Notes under the pieces: generated by a model
What the model was told of the DNA's origin: nothing
The model's input: the letters and a program-made list of their open reading frames with translations, nothing else
Databases searched by the model: none
Made by a program: the position numbers and the translations under genes
In this document: in pieces, positions 1-9,335 of the stretch
Numbering within the stretch: position 1 is the first letter of the stretch
Layout of the letters: the number at the start of each line of letters is the position of its first letter
Source: Pelagovum pacificum
GTDB taxonomy: Bacteria; Pseudomonadota; Alphaproteobacteria; Rhodobacterales; Rhodobacteraceae
Assembly (NCBI RefSeq): GCF_016134045.1
Contig: NZ_CP065915.1
Coordinates: 3,166,501-3,230,500, forward strand
Direction: 5' to 3'
Length of the DNA stretch: 64,000 bases

Positions 1-1
1 C

Positions 2-655
2 AAGTCGTCGGCGATGGCGCTGGTGCACCGGTTCTACGACGTGCAGTCGGGGACGGTCCTCGTCGGCGGTCGCGACGTACGGGACGTGACTCTGGAAAGC
101 CTCGGCCGTCACATCGCCATGGTGCTGCAGGAGCCCTACCTGTTCACCGGGACCGTGACCGAGAATATCCGCTATTCGACCTATTGGGCCAGCGACGACG
201 CGGTGCGCGAAGCGGCCGAGGCCGTCGGCGCGCATGACTTCATCATGTCCCTGCCTCAGGGGTATGACACCATCCTCGAAGAGCGTGGCGGCAACCTGAG
301 CCTCGGCCAGCGACAGCTTCTGAGCTTCGCCCGGGCGTTGGTGGCCGACGCCAAGATCCTCGTTCTGGACGAGGCGACCGCGAACATCGACAGCTACACC
401 GAGATGCTGATCCAGAAGGCGCTGCAGCGACTGCTTGTCGGACGCACCGGCCTTGTCATCGCGCACCGGCTGGCGACCATCCGCAATGCGGACCGGATCG
501 TCGTGCTGCAGAACGGCGCGCTGATCGAAGAGGGCAACCACGACGCGTTGATCGAGAAGAATGGCTTGTATGCAAAGCTTTACAGCCTGAACTACGCATC
601 GTTCGACGACATCCCGGACGAGCTGACGGATTCGGACCGCGCCCGCGCCAGCTAG
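2..655 (+). CDS. ABC transporter ATP-binding domain, C-terminal part (5' end outside window)
   Basis: This is the end of an ABC exporter ATPase whose beginning lies before the window. The reading frame is open from base 2 and starts inside the Walker A motif (the residues KSS). Visible motifs are the Q-loop (MVLQEPYLFTGTVTENI), the ABC signature (NLSLGQRQ), Walker B (ILVLDEATANID) and the H-loop (IAHRLATI). The order and the sequence around the Q-loop fit the nucleotide-binding half of a fused membrane-plus-ATPase exporter of the MdlB/MsbA type, which would act at the inner membrane. The membrane domain is not visible, so the substrate cannot be guessed. The gene is followed by a short inverted repeat and by a convergent operon. 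Confidence 0.93.
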   Translation, partial: KSSAMALVHRFYDVQSGTVLVGGRDVRDVTLESLGRHIAMVLQEPYLFTGTVTENIRYSTYWASDDAVREAAEAVGAHDFIMSLPQGYDTILEERGGNLSLGQRQLLSFARALVADAKILVLDEATANIDSYTEMLIQKALQRLLVGRTGLVIAHRLATIRNADRIVVLQNGALIEEGNHDALIEKNGLYAKLYSLNYASFDDIPDELTDSDRARAS

Positions 656-661
656 TAGCAT

Positions 662-680
662 CGGGGCGGACGGCGCCCCG
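662..680. terminator. Possible terminator hairpin between convergent genes
   Basis: CGGGGCG (662-668) pairs with CGCCCCG (674-680) around a five-base loop, just after the ABC transporter stop. There is no T-run, so an intrinsic terminator is only a guess. Confidence 0.3.
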
Positions 681-729
681 GGTGCCGGCGGCTGGCCGAT
701 GCGGGCAGTACGGTTGGTGGACGACCAAG

Positions 730-1809
730 TCATCCGCTCGTATCGGTCAATGTGAAGTAGAAGGTGGCCCCCTGCCCCGGCGTGGACTCGCACCAGATCC
801 GCCCCCCGTGGCGCTGGACGATTTTCCGGCAAGTGGCGAGGCCAAGGCCCGTCCCGGGCGCGCCGCGCCCGTTTGATCCGCGGCGGAACGGCTCGAAGAT
901 GACCTCGTGATGGGCCGGGGGTATGCCGGGGCCATTGTCGGCGACACTCGCCCCGATACCCGCCTTGTTCTGACACACCTCGATCCTGATCTGCGGCGCA
1001 ATGTCCGACACGTATTTCAACGCGTTGCCGATCAGGTTCTGAAACAGCTGTCTGACCTGCGGGACCAAACAGGAGAACCGGGTTTCTCCCGCTTGGAGAT
1101 CGACCTTTGCGCCGCACTCCTCGATGTCGGCGCGCAGGGTGGTCAACGCGTCACGGGCGAGTGTTCCGATGTCCGCGACCTCCGGATGGACGAGTTGATC
1201 GTGTCGGATGTGAGCGGCGAGGCTGTCGACCAGCGCCGCCATCTGGTCCGACGTCTGGCGCAACTGATGAAGGTCGCCGGCGATATCGGTCCGCACGCCG
1301 CTCGACATCGAACCTTCGAGTCGGTCGAGCAACAGGTGAATACCGCGGATCGGTGCCCTGAAATCGTGAACGAGGACTTCGGAAAAGATCGACAGTTCGG
1401 CCTGCCGTTCTTTCTGCCGAAAAGCGGCCCGCGCCGTGCGAACCGAGGTTTCGAGCAGGTCTTTCAACATGCCCTCTCCTAGATCGCGCTTCGGCACGTA
1501 ATCCGTCGCACCTCGCTGGATCGAGGACTTCGCGATGTCCTCGCTTCCCTGGCCCGTCGTGAGGATCAACGCCGCCTTCGGCCATCTCTCGGCGAGCGAC
1601 GACAGTAGGTGGAGTCCCTCTGATCCCGGAAGACTGTTGTCGAGCAGAACCGCATCCGGATCGACGTTCACCGCGCGCGCCTCCTCGGCTGTCCGCGCCT
1701 CCGTCACCTCGAATTGGCCCTCGGCACTATGGAGAAGCCGCCGGATCAGTTTTCGGTCCGCGTCGTCGTCATCGATGACGAGGACGAGGGACGAACGTGT
1801 CTCAGGCAT
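730..1809 (-). CDS. Response regulator-histidine kinase hybrid (REC-HisKA-HATPase)
   Basis: This 359-residue soluble protein has a receiver domain at the N-terminus (acidic cluster VIDDDDAD near residue 11, phosphoacceptor D57 in VLLDNSLPG, conserved K107) followed by a histidine kinase. The kinase phosphorylation site is H148 in VHDFRAPIRG, with an N-box (NLIGNALKYV), G1 box (VADNGPGIP) and G2 box (GTGLGLATC). No membrane segment is present, so it acts in the cytoplasm, probably taking phosphate from or giving it to its operon partners. It is the last gene of a leftward four-gene operon, and its start overlaps the end of the preceding receiver gene by 8 bases. The signal is unknown. Confidence 0.9.
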   Translation of the reverse strand: MPETRSSLVLVIDDDDADRKLIRRLLHSAEGQFEVTEARTAEEARAVNVDPDAVLLDNSLPGSEGLHLLSSLAERWPKAALILTTGQGSEDIAKSSIQRGATDYVPKRDLGEGMLKDLLETSVRTARAAFRQKERQAELSIFSEVLVHDFRAPIRGIHLLLDRLEGSMSSGVRTDIAGDLHQLRQTSDQMAALVDSLAAHIRHDQLVHPEVADIGTLARDALTTLRADIEECGAKVDLQAGETRFSCLVPQVRQLFQNLIGNALKYVSDIAPQIRIEVCQNKAGIGASVADNGPGIPPAHHEVIFEPFRRGSNGRGAPGTGLGLATCRKIVQRHGGRIWCESTPGQGATFYFTLTDTSG

Positions 1810-2260
1810 TTGCTGCCCTCAGCTTCGGTGTTTCGACAATGTGGCGATAGCTGTCGAAGAGGGCGATCAGATTTTCAAACCCGGAGCCGACCCGGCGCTT
1901 CATGATGTAACCGGCCACCTGGTTGTCGTAGGCAGAGGCAAGGTCACGTTCGTCATCGGATGTCGACATGATGAAGATGATCGCACGCCTCAGCTGGTCA
2001 TCGGCGCGAATGCGGGAGACGAGTTCCAGACCACTCATTCGCGGCATGTTCAGGTCAACCAGCATGATGCACCGGTCGAGGCTGATATCGTTGCGTCGTA
2101 GCAGGGCCAGCGCTTCGACACCGTCGACGGCCCTGATGACGCGATCGGCGAAGCCCGATTGCGCCATCGCCCGAGTTAGCGCTTTTGCGTCCCCGTCGTC
2201 ATCCTCCACCAGGATGATGTTCAGGAAATCGACTTGTCGCAGTATGGTTGCTGAACTCAC
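1802..2260 (-). CDS. Single-domain response regulator (Rcp1-like)
   Basis: A 152-residue stand-alone receiver with no output domain. The acidic pocket (LVEDDDGD), the phosphoacceptor D69 in MLVDLNMPRMSG and the conserved lysine in GYIMKRR are all present. The sequence style resembles the Rcp1 receivers that serve phytochrome-type kinases, so it probably shuttles phosphate between kinases rather than binding DNA. The start overlaps the end of the upstream kinase gene by 4 bases (ATGA), and its end overlaps the start of the downstream hybrid kinase by 8 bases, which implies translational coupling. Confidence 0.93.
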   Translation of the reverse strand: MSSATILRQVDFLNIILVEDDDGDAKALTRAMAQSGFADRVIRAVDGVEALALLRRNDISLDRCIMLVDLNMPRMSGLELVSRIRADDQLRRAIIFIMSTSDDERDLASAYDNQVAGYIMKRRVGSGFENLIALFDSYRHIVETPKLRAANA

Positions 2261-4497
2261 GCCGCCCGCCTTTCCGTGTCCTGTCCGCCTTTGTTGGTGT
2301 TTTTCGCGGGCCAGTGGACCCGAAACGTCGAGCCCCTGACTCCGTCAGACTCGAGCTCCACCCAGCCGCCTGCGACCTCGACATGCCGCTGCACGATGGC
2401 GAGCCCCATGCCACTGCCGTCGACCTCATCCCGTGGGCGAAGGGTCTGGAACATCTCAAAAACACGACGATGGTAATCCGCCGGAACGCCCGGGCCATCG
2501 TCCGACACAGAGATGACCAACCAGTCGGGGCGCTGATCAACATCGAGGCGAACAACCCCGGTCTTCCTGTCGTGATGCTTCAGCGCGTTGCTTGCGAGGT
2601 TGAGCAGAATAAGCTGCATCGGCATGCGCGGCAGATTGATCTCGGCAAATGCGTCCGACACCTCGACCGAGAACCCCTCTGGAATCGAAAGCAGGGCGAT
2701 CACGTCCGCCACCAGTTCATCGCCCGGCACGTGTTCCATAGCCGCGTCACCGCGTCCGATCCGTGAATGCTGCAGCAAGTCGTCCAGCAGGCGGTCCATC
2801 CGCCGGACCCGCCCACGCAACATGGCGAGAGACTCGCGGGTATCGTCATTCAGAAACGGTTCAAGGTCTTCCTCCAGCCACTTCGAAGCATTGTCGATGA
2901 CCCTGAGCGGGGCGCGAAGATCGTGAGAGGCGACATAGGCGAAACGATCGAGATCCTCGTTGGATGTCTCCAGCGCGCGGACCAGTCGGGCGGTCTTCTC
3001 CTCCGCCTCCTTGCGGGCCGACACATCGCGCACCACGCCGACGAGGTGTGGCGAGCCGCCGAAGTTCGCGCGGCTGATCGAGATGTCGAGCGGGATGAGC
3101 GAACCGTCCCGCCGCTGCCCGAAGACGTCCTTCTCGCCGCTCATGCGTCGTGTGCCGGGTCCAAGCGTGGATTCCGTGACATACTTCTGATGAGCACGAG
3201 CGGCCTCTGGCGGCATCAGCTTCGTGAGCGGCTGGCCGATGAGTTCCGTCGGGAGATAGCCGAACATCTGCGCCACCGCCGGGTTTATGGCCTCGATCAC
3301 GCCGTCCATCGTGATGGAAACGATGACATCGTCCACGCTGTTGAGGATCGCCCGGCTTCTGTTCGCCTCGCTCGTGGCGGCGGCATTCAAATCGACCAGG
3401 GCTTTCGCGAGAAGCGAGGCCTCGTCGGTCCTGTCGCTTGGCAGGTAGTCGAGCGGCTCACCGACCCGGTGCGTCGCGATCCTGTCCGACAGTTCACGCA
3501 ATGGCCGCATGGCGCGATGGCCGAACCTGTAGCTGAGGTAAGTCACTGCAAGGATCATGAAGGCGGCGAGCGCGAGAACGCCGGCAAACCTCGCGCGCAT
3601 GGAGGGCCAGAACTCGAGGACATCGACTTCGTCGAAAACCCAGAACACCAGTTCCTCCTCGACTCCGTTGAAGGCCAGCTTGACGTCATACCGCGCCGAC
3701 CTGCCCTCAAGCACCGGTTCATGCGGCTCCTTCGATAGCTGCCAGTCGTCCGGCACCGGCCTGCGCCAGTCAGCACTTCCAGACATGACGATGCTGCCTT
3801 CGGGCCCACCGGGATCGATTTGCAGGTAGTCCAATCCATCCGTCACGAGCGTCACCGGCATCGTGATGGCACTGTCCTGCACGGCGTGTGCGAATAGTGT
3901 CTCGGCTTCGGCATTGAAGACGATCGCGCCGAAGATCTCTCCGGCGCTATCGTGAACCGGCCTGACGATCCGGAGCATCGGAGGACCTTCAACCAAACCA
4001 TGTTCACGGTTCGGACTGATCTGCGCAAAATAGGGTCGCGGCTCGGCAAAACCGTCGACCAGCGGGGCTAGGTACGGCTCATTCTGCTTTTGCTGCAGGT
4101 CATCGCGGTCCACAATTTCGATGTCGTCACCGACGCGATTGACCCGGATTAGCTCCCGCCAGCCGTCGGCTCGCCCGATCAGACGGGCCTGCGCATAATG
4201 CGGACGGGCGCGGATCAACGTGAAGAGCGACTCCTCCACGACGCTGCGGGCGGCGACATTCCCATCTGCAAACTCTTCCAGCGAGGGCACCACCAATAGC
4301 GTTTCCGCGTCAGCCGTCATCAGGTTCATCTGATCCGTAATCGCACGGGCAAAGCTGTCGGCAGAAGGTCGCAGCTGATCGCCGATGTCCTCGCGAGCCT
4401 GTATGAACTCGTAGCGCAGCCACAAACCGACCAGGAGCGATGAGGCCACGACCGCGACCAGAACCGCGAACAGCGTGAATTTCGCCCGGATCGACAT
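2257..4497 (-). CDS. Membrane sensor histidine kinase with periplasmic sensor, HAMP, PAS
   Basis: A 746-residue inner-membrane kinase. A first membrane helix lies near residues 8-26, followed by about 280 periplasmic residues that look like a double-Cache type sensor. A second helix lies near 306-328, then a HAMP linker and a PAS domain (about 385-500, with VVRDVSARKEAEE at its end). The dimerisation helix carries the histidine in ASHDLRAPLRV, and the ATPase has NLASNALKHH, VSDDGPGVP and GSGMGLAIVQRHVE. This is the only membrane-anchored member of the operon and therefore the likely signal entry point. It overlaps the preceding gene by one base (TGATG) and the following gene by four. Confidence 0.93.
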   Translation of the reverse strand: MSIRAKFTLFAVLVAVVASSLLVGLWLRYEFIQAREDIGDQLRPSADSFARAITDQMNLMTADAETLLVVPSLEEFADGNVAARSVVEESLFTLIRARPHYAQARLIGRADGWRELIRVNRVGDDIEIVDRDDLQQKQNEPYLAPLVDGFAEPRPYFAQISPNREHGLVEGPPMLRIVRPVHDSAGEIFGAIVFNAEAETLFAHAVQDSAITMPVTLVTDGLDYLQIDPGGPEGSIVMSGSADWRRPVPDDWQLSKEPHEPVLEGRSARYDVKLAFNGVEEELVFWVFDEVDVLEFWPSMRARFAGVLALAAFMILAVTYLSYRFGHRAMRPLRELSDRIATHRVGEPLDYLPSDRTDEASLLAKALVDLNAAATSEANRSRAILNSVDDVIVSITMDGVIEAINPAVAQMFGYLPTELIGQPLTKLMPPEAARAHQKYVTESTLGPGTRRMSGEKDVFGQRRDGSLIPLDISISRANFGGSPHLVGVVRDVSARKEAEEKTARLVRALETSNEDLDRFAYVASHDLRAPLRVIDNASKWLEEDLEPFLNDDTRESLAMLRGRVRRMDRLLDDLLQHSRIGRGDAAMEHVPGDELVADVIALLSIPEGFSVEVSDAFAEINLPRMPMQLILLNLASNALKHHDRKTGVVRLDVDQRPDWLVISVSDDGPGVPADYHRRVFEMFQTLRPRDEVDGSGMGLAIVQRHVEVAGGWVELESDGVRGSTFRVHWPAKNTNKGGQDTERRAA

Positions 4498-5225
4498 CAG
4501 GAATGAGAGATCAGGGGCACGACCTTCGCGCTGTCCGGCTCGCCCTTTTCGATGATGGTTTCGATCTCTTCGATGAACGCGGCGAGCTCATCACAGGATC
4601 GTTCAAGCTCATGCGATCCTTCCAGAATTTCGTCGCGTGTCCGGTCCTCGTCCCGGAGAGTGCCGAGCTGGCCCAGCATCGTGGCGAGGATGCGCCGCAT
4701 CTCGGGCGCGCAGGCGCGGCTGAAACGTTCCACTGTCTCCTTCATCGCAAGACGCATCGTGCGCTCGCGGCTGAGAGAGGCGAGCAGAAGCCGGCGCTCG
4801 ATCGCGGCGGTCACCGATTTGCGGATCGAGTCGACGCTGAGCTCTTCCTTGATGATATAGTCCGCGCAACCGCAACGCATCGCTTCGACGACGATGTCGT
4901 GGCGCCCGACACCGGCGACCATGATCGCGATCGCATCGTCCTGACGGTCATGGGACGAAATCATCTTGAGCGCTTCGAGGCCGGTATCGAGGCCGAGGTT
5001 GTGGTCGATGAAGATGAAATCGTAGCTCCAACGGCCGAGCGCGCGCCTGAGTTCGAGCAGGTCCCCGACCTCCGTAAACGCGAAGGTGAGGCCTGCCTTG
5101 CGACAGGTTTCGGCGAGGTGGCTTCGATCGAGCGGATTGTCGTCGATGACGAGCGCGGTGAGTTCCAGCCGACGGGCGGAAAGGGGCGCCGGTTCCGAAC
5201 CGGGCTGCATCACAAGGGCTTTCAT
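4497..5225 (-). CDS. Receiver protein with a histidine-less dimerisation-like tail
   Basis: The start is the ATG at 5225 because AAGGAAG lies six to seven bases upstream; a longer open frame to 5315 has no such support. The 242-residue protein has a receiver domain (VIDDNPLDR, phosphoacceptor D74 in FIFIDHNL, K126 in YIIKEEL). A C-terminal region of about 100 residues reads as amphipathic helices (ERFSRACAPEMRRIL, then LERSCDELAAFIEEIETII). That tail resembles a kinase dimerisation bundle but has no phosphorylatable histidine in the expected place and no ATPase domain. It is the first gene of the leftward operon, separated by a divergent promoter gap from the c-di-GMP enzyme. Confidence 0.85.
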   Translation of the reverse strand: MKALVMQPGSEPAPLSARRLELTALVIDDNPLDRSHLAETCRKAGLTFAFTEVGDLLELRRALGRWSYDFIFIDHNLGLDTGLEALKMISSHDRQDDAIAIMVAGVGRHDIVVEAMRCGCADYIIKEELSVDSIRKSVTAAIERRLLLASLSRERTMRLAMKETVERFSRACAPEMRRILATMLGQLGTLRDEDRTRDEILEGSHELERSCDELAAFIEEIETIIEKGEPDSAKVVPLISHS

Positions 5226-5430
5226 GTCGAACTTCCTTAGTGGATGGCGTGATGCGCCGACCCTACCCGCCGGCCGCCTAATGAAGCGTGAATCGACGTG
5301 GCCGCGATTGGGCAAACGGAAGGAAAGTCGCTAAAATGCCAAGCATTTGAGTGGCTTCGCCCGGCCCGGCTTCATGCTCGATTAAGGGCGGACCGTTATT
5401 CGTTTCGTGAACCAGGAATGGCACGAAGCG

Positions 5431-7548
5431 ATGACGAGACAGCGAGGGTATCTCAGCGGCGGGGACCGCGCAGACCTGCAATTCGGCAGGCTGGTGCGGC
5501 GATCATCGCTCGAGGTGCTCACGCTGGAGCCCGAAACATTGGCGATCAGCTTCGCAAGCGACGGCGTGCGTCAGCGACTGGGGATCGACCTCAGTGCCGG
5601 GGTGACTCGCACGCTCTTCAATGTCGCACCGGCGTTGGATCGAAGAGCAGTCTTCGATCTGATCGGTGAGATCGAGCATGGCAGGCAGACCGACACTTAT
5701 CTGTATACAGAGTTGCGCTTGCCAGACGGCCGATCACGGTCGACCGAATTGAATTTCGCATGGTCTCCGGGGGCTCGACCTGCCGTGCTCGTACTCCTGT
5801 CCGATCCGTCCGGCACGCACAGCGCGATGGAGGCCGCGAAGGTCGCGCGAACCCAGCTGCAAGTGGCGATGGGGGCGCTGCCGGACGGGTTCGTGCTGTT
5901 CGACGGGAACGACCGGCTTGTCATGTGCAACGAAAGATACCGGGAGTTTTTCTCTAACGCCGTCCAAGACTTGCGGGCAGGCATGTCGTTCGAGGAAATC
6001 CACCGGCGCGGCCTGGAGGCCGGACAATTCCCGCAAGCCATCGGCCGGGAAGAAGAGTGGCTGGCCCGCCGCAACGCTTCGCACGATTCCGGTGAAAACG
6101 ACATGGAGCTTCAGGTTGAAGGCGGGCGATGGATCAGGCTTGTCGAACGTCGCACTCCCGACGGCGGCCGGGTGGGGCTGGGCATCGACATCACTCCGCT
6201 CAAGGTGAAGGAGCAGGAGCTGCTGATGGCGGCGCAATCCGATCCGCTGACCGGTCTGCTGAACCGGCGCGGCCTGACCGAAGCGATGAACGAAATCGAA
6301 CTGCACGGGCCTGAGGACGAGCGTCTTGCGGTCATGCACATCGATCTGGATAAATTCAAATCCGTCAATGACATGCTCGGTCACGACGCAGGGGATCACG
6401 TGCTGTCGGCATGCTCCTCTATCCTGCAGCGGCTTACGCGGGACGGCGACTTCTGCGCGCGGGTCGGCGGCGACGAATTCGTGCTTGTCTGTCGCGACGT
6501 CGGCATCATCAGTGAATTGTCGGAATTCGCGCGGCGGCTTGTCCACGCGCTGTCCGCGCCGATCCCCTACAGCGACAAGGTCTGTCATGTCGGCGCAAGC
6601 ATCGGCATTTCGATCTGGGTGCCGGATTTCATCGGTTCAGGTGAGCGCGCCCTCCAGGATGCCGATATCGCACTGAAATTCTCCAAGGAATCGGGACGAG
6701 GCAGGCACGTCTTCTTTCGGCCGGAGATGCGGGATGCCGCCCGGATCAGCGCCGAGATCTCGCATGAGATCGTCGAAGGTCTCGAGAATGGGCAGTTCTG
6801 CATCTGGCTTCAGCCACAGCTTGAGATCAGCGGTGCCCGCGTTACGGGGTTCGAAGCGCTGATCCGCTGGCAACATCCCCAACGCGGCTTGATCGGCCCG
6901 GATCAGTTCCTCGACGCGGCACGGGAAGCGAACCTGATGGAGGCCCTCGATTCAGAGGTCTTGCGGTTGAGTTGTGCGGCGGCGGGGCGGCTCGCCACGA
7001 TCAACGGGCCCGACGTCCGGGTCAGCATCAACCTGTCCACGTCGCGGCTGAGCGACCCGCGCCTGCTGGAAACGATGAACTGGCATCTGCAATGTCACGA
7101 CCTCTCACCCGGCAATATCGTGATCGAGATCCTCGAGAGCACCTTGCTGGACGATCGCGCCGCGAACGTGGTCGAGAACGTGCATCGGCTCTCGGACAGC
7201 GGATTTTCCGTCGAGCTCGACGATTTCGGCACCGGGCACGCGGCCATCGGCAACCTCCGCCGTTTCCGCGTGGACAGGGTGAAGATCGACCGAAGCCTGG
7301 TCGATGGCATCGACCGGGACGACGAACTGCGGATCATCACGACGTCGATCATCGGTCTGTGCCAAGGGCTCGGCATCGAGGTGCTGTGCGAGGGTGTGCA
7401 GTGCGAAGCGGAACGCCAAGTGCTAGAGGCCGCCGGCTGTGCCGGGGTTCAGGGGTTCTTCTTTGCCCGCCCCATGCCGCTGGAGGAGCTGGAGCTGTGG
7501 CTTTCAGCACGACCAGAATGGAAAGGCGCCAATCTGCAGAGCGCATGA
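5431..7548 (+). CDS. PAS-GGDEF-EAL dual c-di-GMP synthase/phosphodiesterase
   Basis: A soluble protein of about 705 residues that should both make and break c-di-GMP. PAS-like sensing sequence occupies roughly residues 130-260. The cyclase domain has an intact GGDEF (346-350) and an intact allosteric inhibition site RDGD (337-340), five residues before it. The phosphodiesterase domain has EAL (475-477, FEALIRWQHP), SINLS, EILEST, DDFGTG, VKIDRS and CEGVQ, so both active sites look complete. The GTG at 5407 is an alternative start; I prefer the ATG at 5431, but neither has a strong ribosome site. It is divergent from the four-gene phosphorelay, which suggests shared control of motility or biofilm. 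Confidence 0.92.
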   Translation: MTRQRGYLSGGDRADLQFGRLVRRSSLEVLTLEPETLAISFASDGVRQRLGIDLSAGVTRTLFNVAPALDRRAVFDLIGEIEHGRQTDTYLYTELRLPDGRSRSTELNFAWSPGARPAVLVLLSDPSGTHSAMEAAKVARTQLQVAMGALPDGFVLFDGNDRLVMCNERYREFFSNAVQDLRAGMSFEEIHRRGLEAGQFPQAIGREEEWLARRNASHDSGENDMELQVEGGRWIRLVERRTPDGGRVGLGIDITPLKVKEQELLMAAQSDPLTGLLNRRGLTEAMNEIELHGPEDERLAVMHIDLDKFKSVNDMLGHDAGDHVLSACSSILQRLTRDGDFCARVGGDEFVLVCRDVGIISELSEFARRLVHALSAPIPYSDKVCHVGASIGISIWVPDFIGSGERALQDADIALKFSKESGRGRHVFFRPEMRDAARISAEISHEIVEGLENGQFCIWLQPQLEISGARVTGFEALIRWQHPQRGLIGPDQFLDAAREANLMEALDSEVLRLSCAAAGRLATINGPDVRVSINLSTSRLSDPRLLETMNWHLQCHDLSPGNIVIEILESTLLDDRAANVVENVHRLSDSGFSVELDDFGTGHAAIGNLRRFRVDRVKIDRSLVDGIDRDDELRIITTSIIGLCQGLGIEVLCEGVQCEAERQVLEAAGCAGVQGFFFARPMPLEELELWLSARPEWKGANLQSA

Positions 7549-7697
7549 CGGCCGAACACCGATGGTCCTTGCAACACCCATCCGAACCTTCTTAGGTCGT
7601 GGGGTGCCCGCGACATGCGACCAGTCGCGACGCGGGAGGCGGGAGGGGCTCGAACGGCGCCGGCCCGTCGCGAAACAGGCAAGACCCGAAGGGATAC

Positions 7698-9332
7698 ATG
7701 ATGAGAGAGTGGTGGCGCGACGCAGTGATCTACCAGATCTACCCCCGCAGCTTCCAGGACGAGGACGGTGACGGGATCGGCGATCTGAAGGGCATCACGC
7801 GGCGGCTGCCTCATGTCGCGGACCTCGGCGCGACGGCGATCTGGCTCTCTCCGATCTTTACCTCGCCGATGGACGACATGGGCTACGACGTCAGCGATTA
7901 CACCGATGTCGATCCGCTGTTCGGCACGATCGAAGAGTTCGAAGAACTCATCGCGCGCGCACACGAACTCGGCCTCAAGGTGATCGTCGACCAGGTGCTG
8001 AGCCACACGTCGGACAAGCATCCGTGGTTCGAGGAAAGCCGCGCCAGCCGCAGCAACGACAAGGCGGATTGGTACGTCTGGGCCGACCCCAACCCCGACG
8101 GCTCGCCGCCCAACAACTGGGCCAGCGTCTTCGGCGGGTCCGCCTGGGAGTTCGAGCCGAGGCGCAAGCAATACTACCTACACAACTTCCTGATCTCGCA
8201 GCCGGATCTCAATTTCCACTGCAAGGCGGTGCAGGATGCGCTGCTGGAAACGATGCGCTTCTGGCTCGACCGGGGGCTCGACGGGTTCCGGCTCGACACC
8301 GTGAACTACTATTTCCATGACCAGAAGCTGCGCTCGAATCCGCCGGCCGACGGCGGCGGTTGGGAAATGGCGACCGACGTCTACGGGATGCAGAAGCACC
8401 TCTACGACAAGACGCGGCCCGAAAACATCGCCTTCCTCGAAAGGCTGCGCAAGCTAACGGACGAGTACGACGACATCATGATGGTCGGCGAAGTGGGCGA
8501 GGACGGAGACCGTTCGGTCGAAGTCATGGCGGAATATACCCGCGGCGAACATCGTCTGCACATGTGCTATTCCTTTGCGATGCTGGGCCCGGCCTTCTCT
8601 GCCGAGCATTTCCGCAAGGTGATCGAGGGGTTCCAGAGCGGTGCGCCCGACGGGCACCCGAAATGGTCCTTCTCGAACCACGATGTGCCGCGCCACGTGA
8701 CCCGCTGGAACAAGCACGCCAACGATGGCGACACGCTGGCCAAGCAGGCGATCGCGATGCTCGCGTCTTTCGAGGGCACGATCGGCATCTACCAGGGTGA
8801 GGAACTCGGCCAGACCGAGACGGAACTCGTCTACGAGGAACTGACTGACCCGCCTGCGCTCCGCTTCTGGCCCGAGGTGAAGGGGCGCGACGGCTGCCGA
8901 ACGCCGATGGTCTGGGAGGCAGAGGCGCCGAACGCCGGCTTCACGGACGGAAAGCCCTGGCTGCCCGTCAAGGCGCCGCAGGCCGCGCGGTCGGTCGACC
9001 TCCAGGCGCGGCAGAACGACAGCGTGCTGCAGGCCTACAAGGAAACGCTGGCCTTCCGGCACGCGACGCCCTGCCTGACCGTCGGAAAGTCGACGTTCCT
9101 CAAGACCGAGGAGCCGATCCTCGCCTTCCGCCGCACAGCCGGGGACGATGCGCTGACCTGCGTCTTCAACCTCTCGCCCGACCCCGTCTCGATGACGATC
9201 AGCGGCGGCGCGGAGATTGTCGGCCCGGCGAACGCATCGCTGTCGGGCACTGCGCTGGAGCTTCCGGCGAACGGTCATTGCTACCTGTCGCACACGGGAG
9301 AGCTCGACCTGGTTCCTGCCGACGCGGACTGA
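7698..9332 (+). CDS. Alpha-glucosidase, GH13 family
   Basis: This cytoplasmic GH13 enzyme (544 residues, no signal peptide) hydrolyses alpha-glucosidic bonds of short maltooligosaccharides, isomaltose or sucrose-type substrates. The (beta/alpha)8 barrel motifs are clear: YQIYPRSFQD near the start, the nucleophile D200 in DGFRLDT, the acid E265 in MMVGEVGED, and SFSNHDV with H328/D329. Two ATG codons in a row start at 7698 after GAAGGG; the open frame reaches 7599, but the family begins at REWWRDAVIYQ. A FAD oxidoreductase follows after four bases and is probably co-transcribed. The exact subfamily cannot be told from the sequence alone. Confidence 0.94.
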   Translation: MMREWWRDAVIYQIYPRSFQDEDGDGIGDLKGITRRLPHVADLGATAIWLSPIFTSPMDDMGYDVSDYTDVDPLFGTIEEFEELIARAHELGLKVIVDQVLSHTSDKHPWFEESRASRSNDKADWYVWADPNPDGSPPNNWASVFGGSAWEFEPRRKQYYLHNFLISQPDLNFHCKAVQDALLETMRFWLDRGLDGFRLDTVNYYFHDQKLRSNPPADGGGWEMATDVYGMQKHLYDKTRPENIAFLERLRKLTDEYDDIMMVGEVGEDGDRSVEVMAEYTRGEHRLHMCYSFAMLGPAFSAEHFRKVIEGFQSGAPDGHPKWSFSNHDVPRHVTRWNKHANDGDTLAKQAIAMLASFEGTIGIYQGEELGQTETELVYEELTDPPALRFWPEVKGRDGCRTPMVWEAEAPNAGFTDGKPWLPVKAPQAARSVDLQARQNDSVLQAYKETLAFRHATPCLTVGKSTFLKTEEPILAFRRTAGDDALTCVFNLSPDPVSMTISGGAEIVGPANASLSGTALELPANGHCYLSHTGELDLVPADAD

Positions 9333-9335
9333 CCC

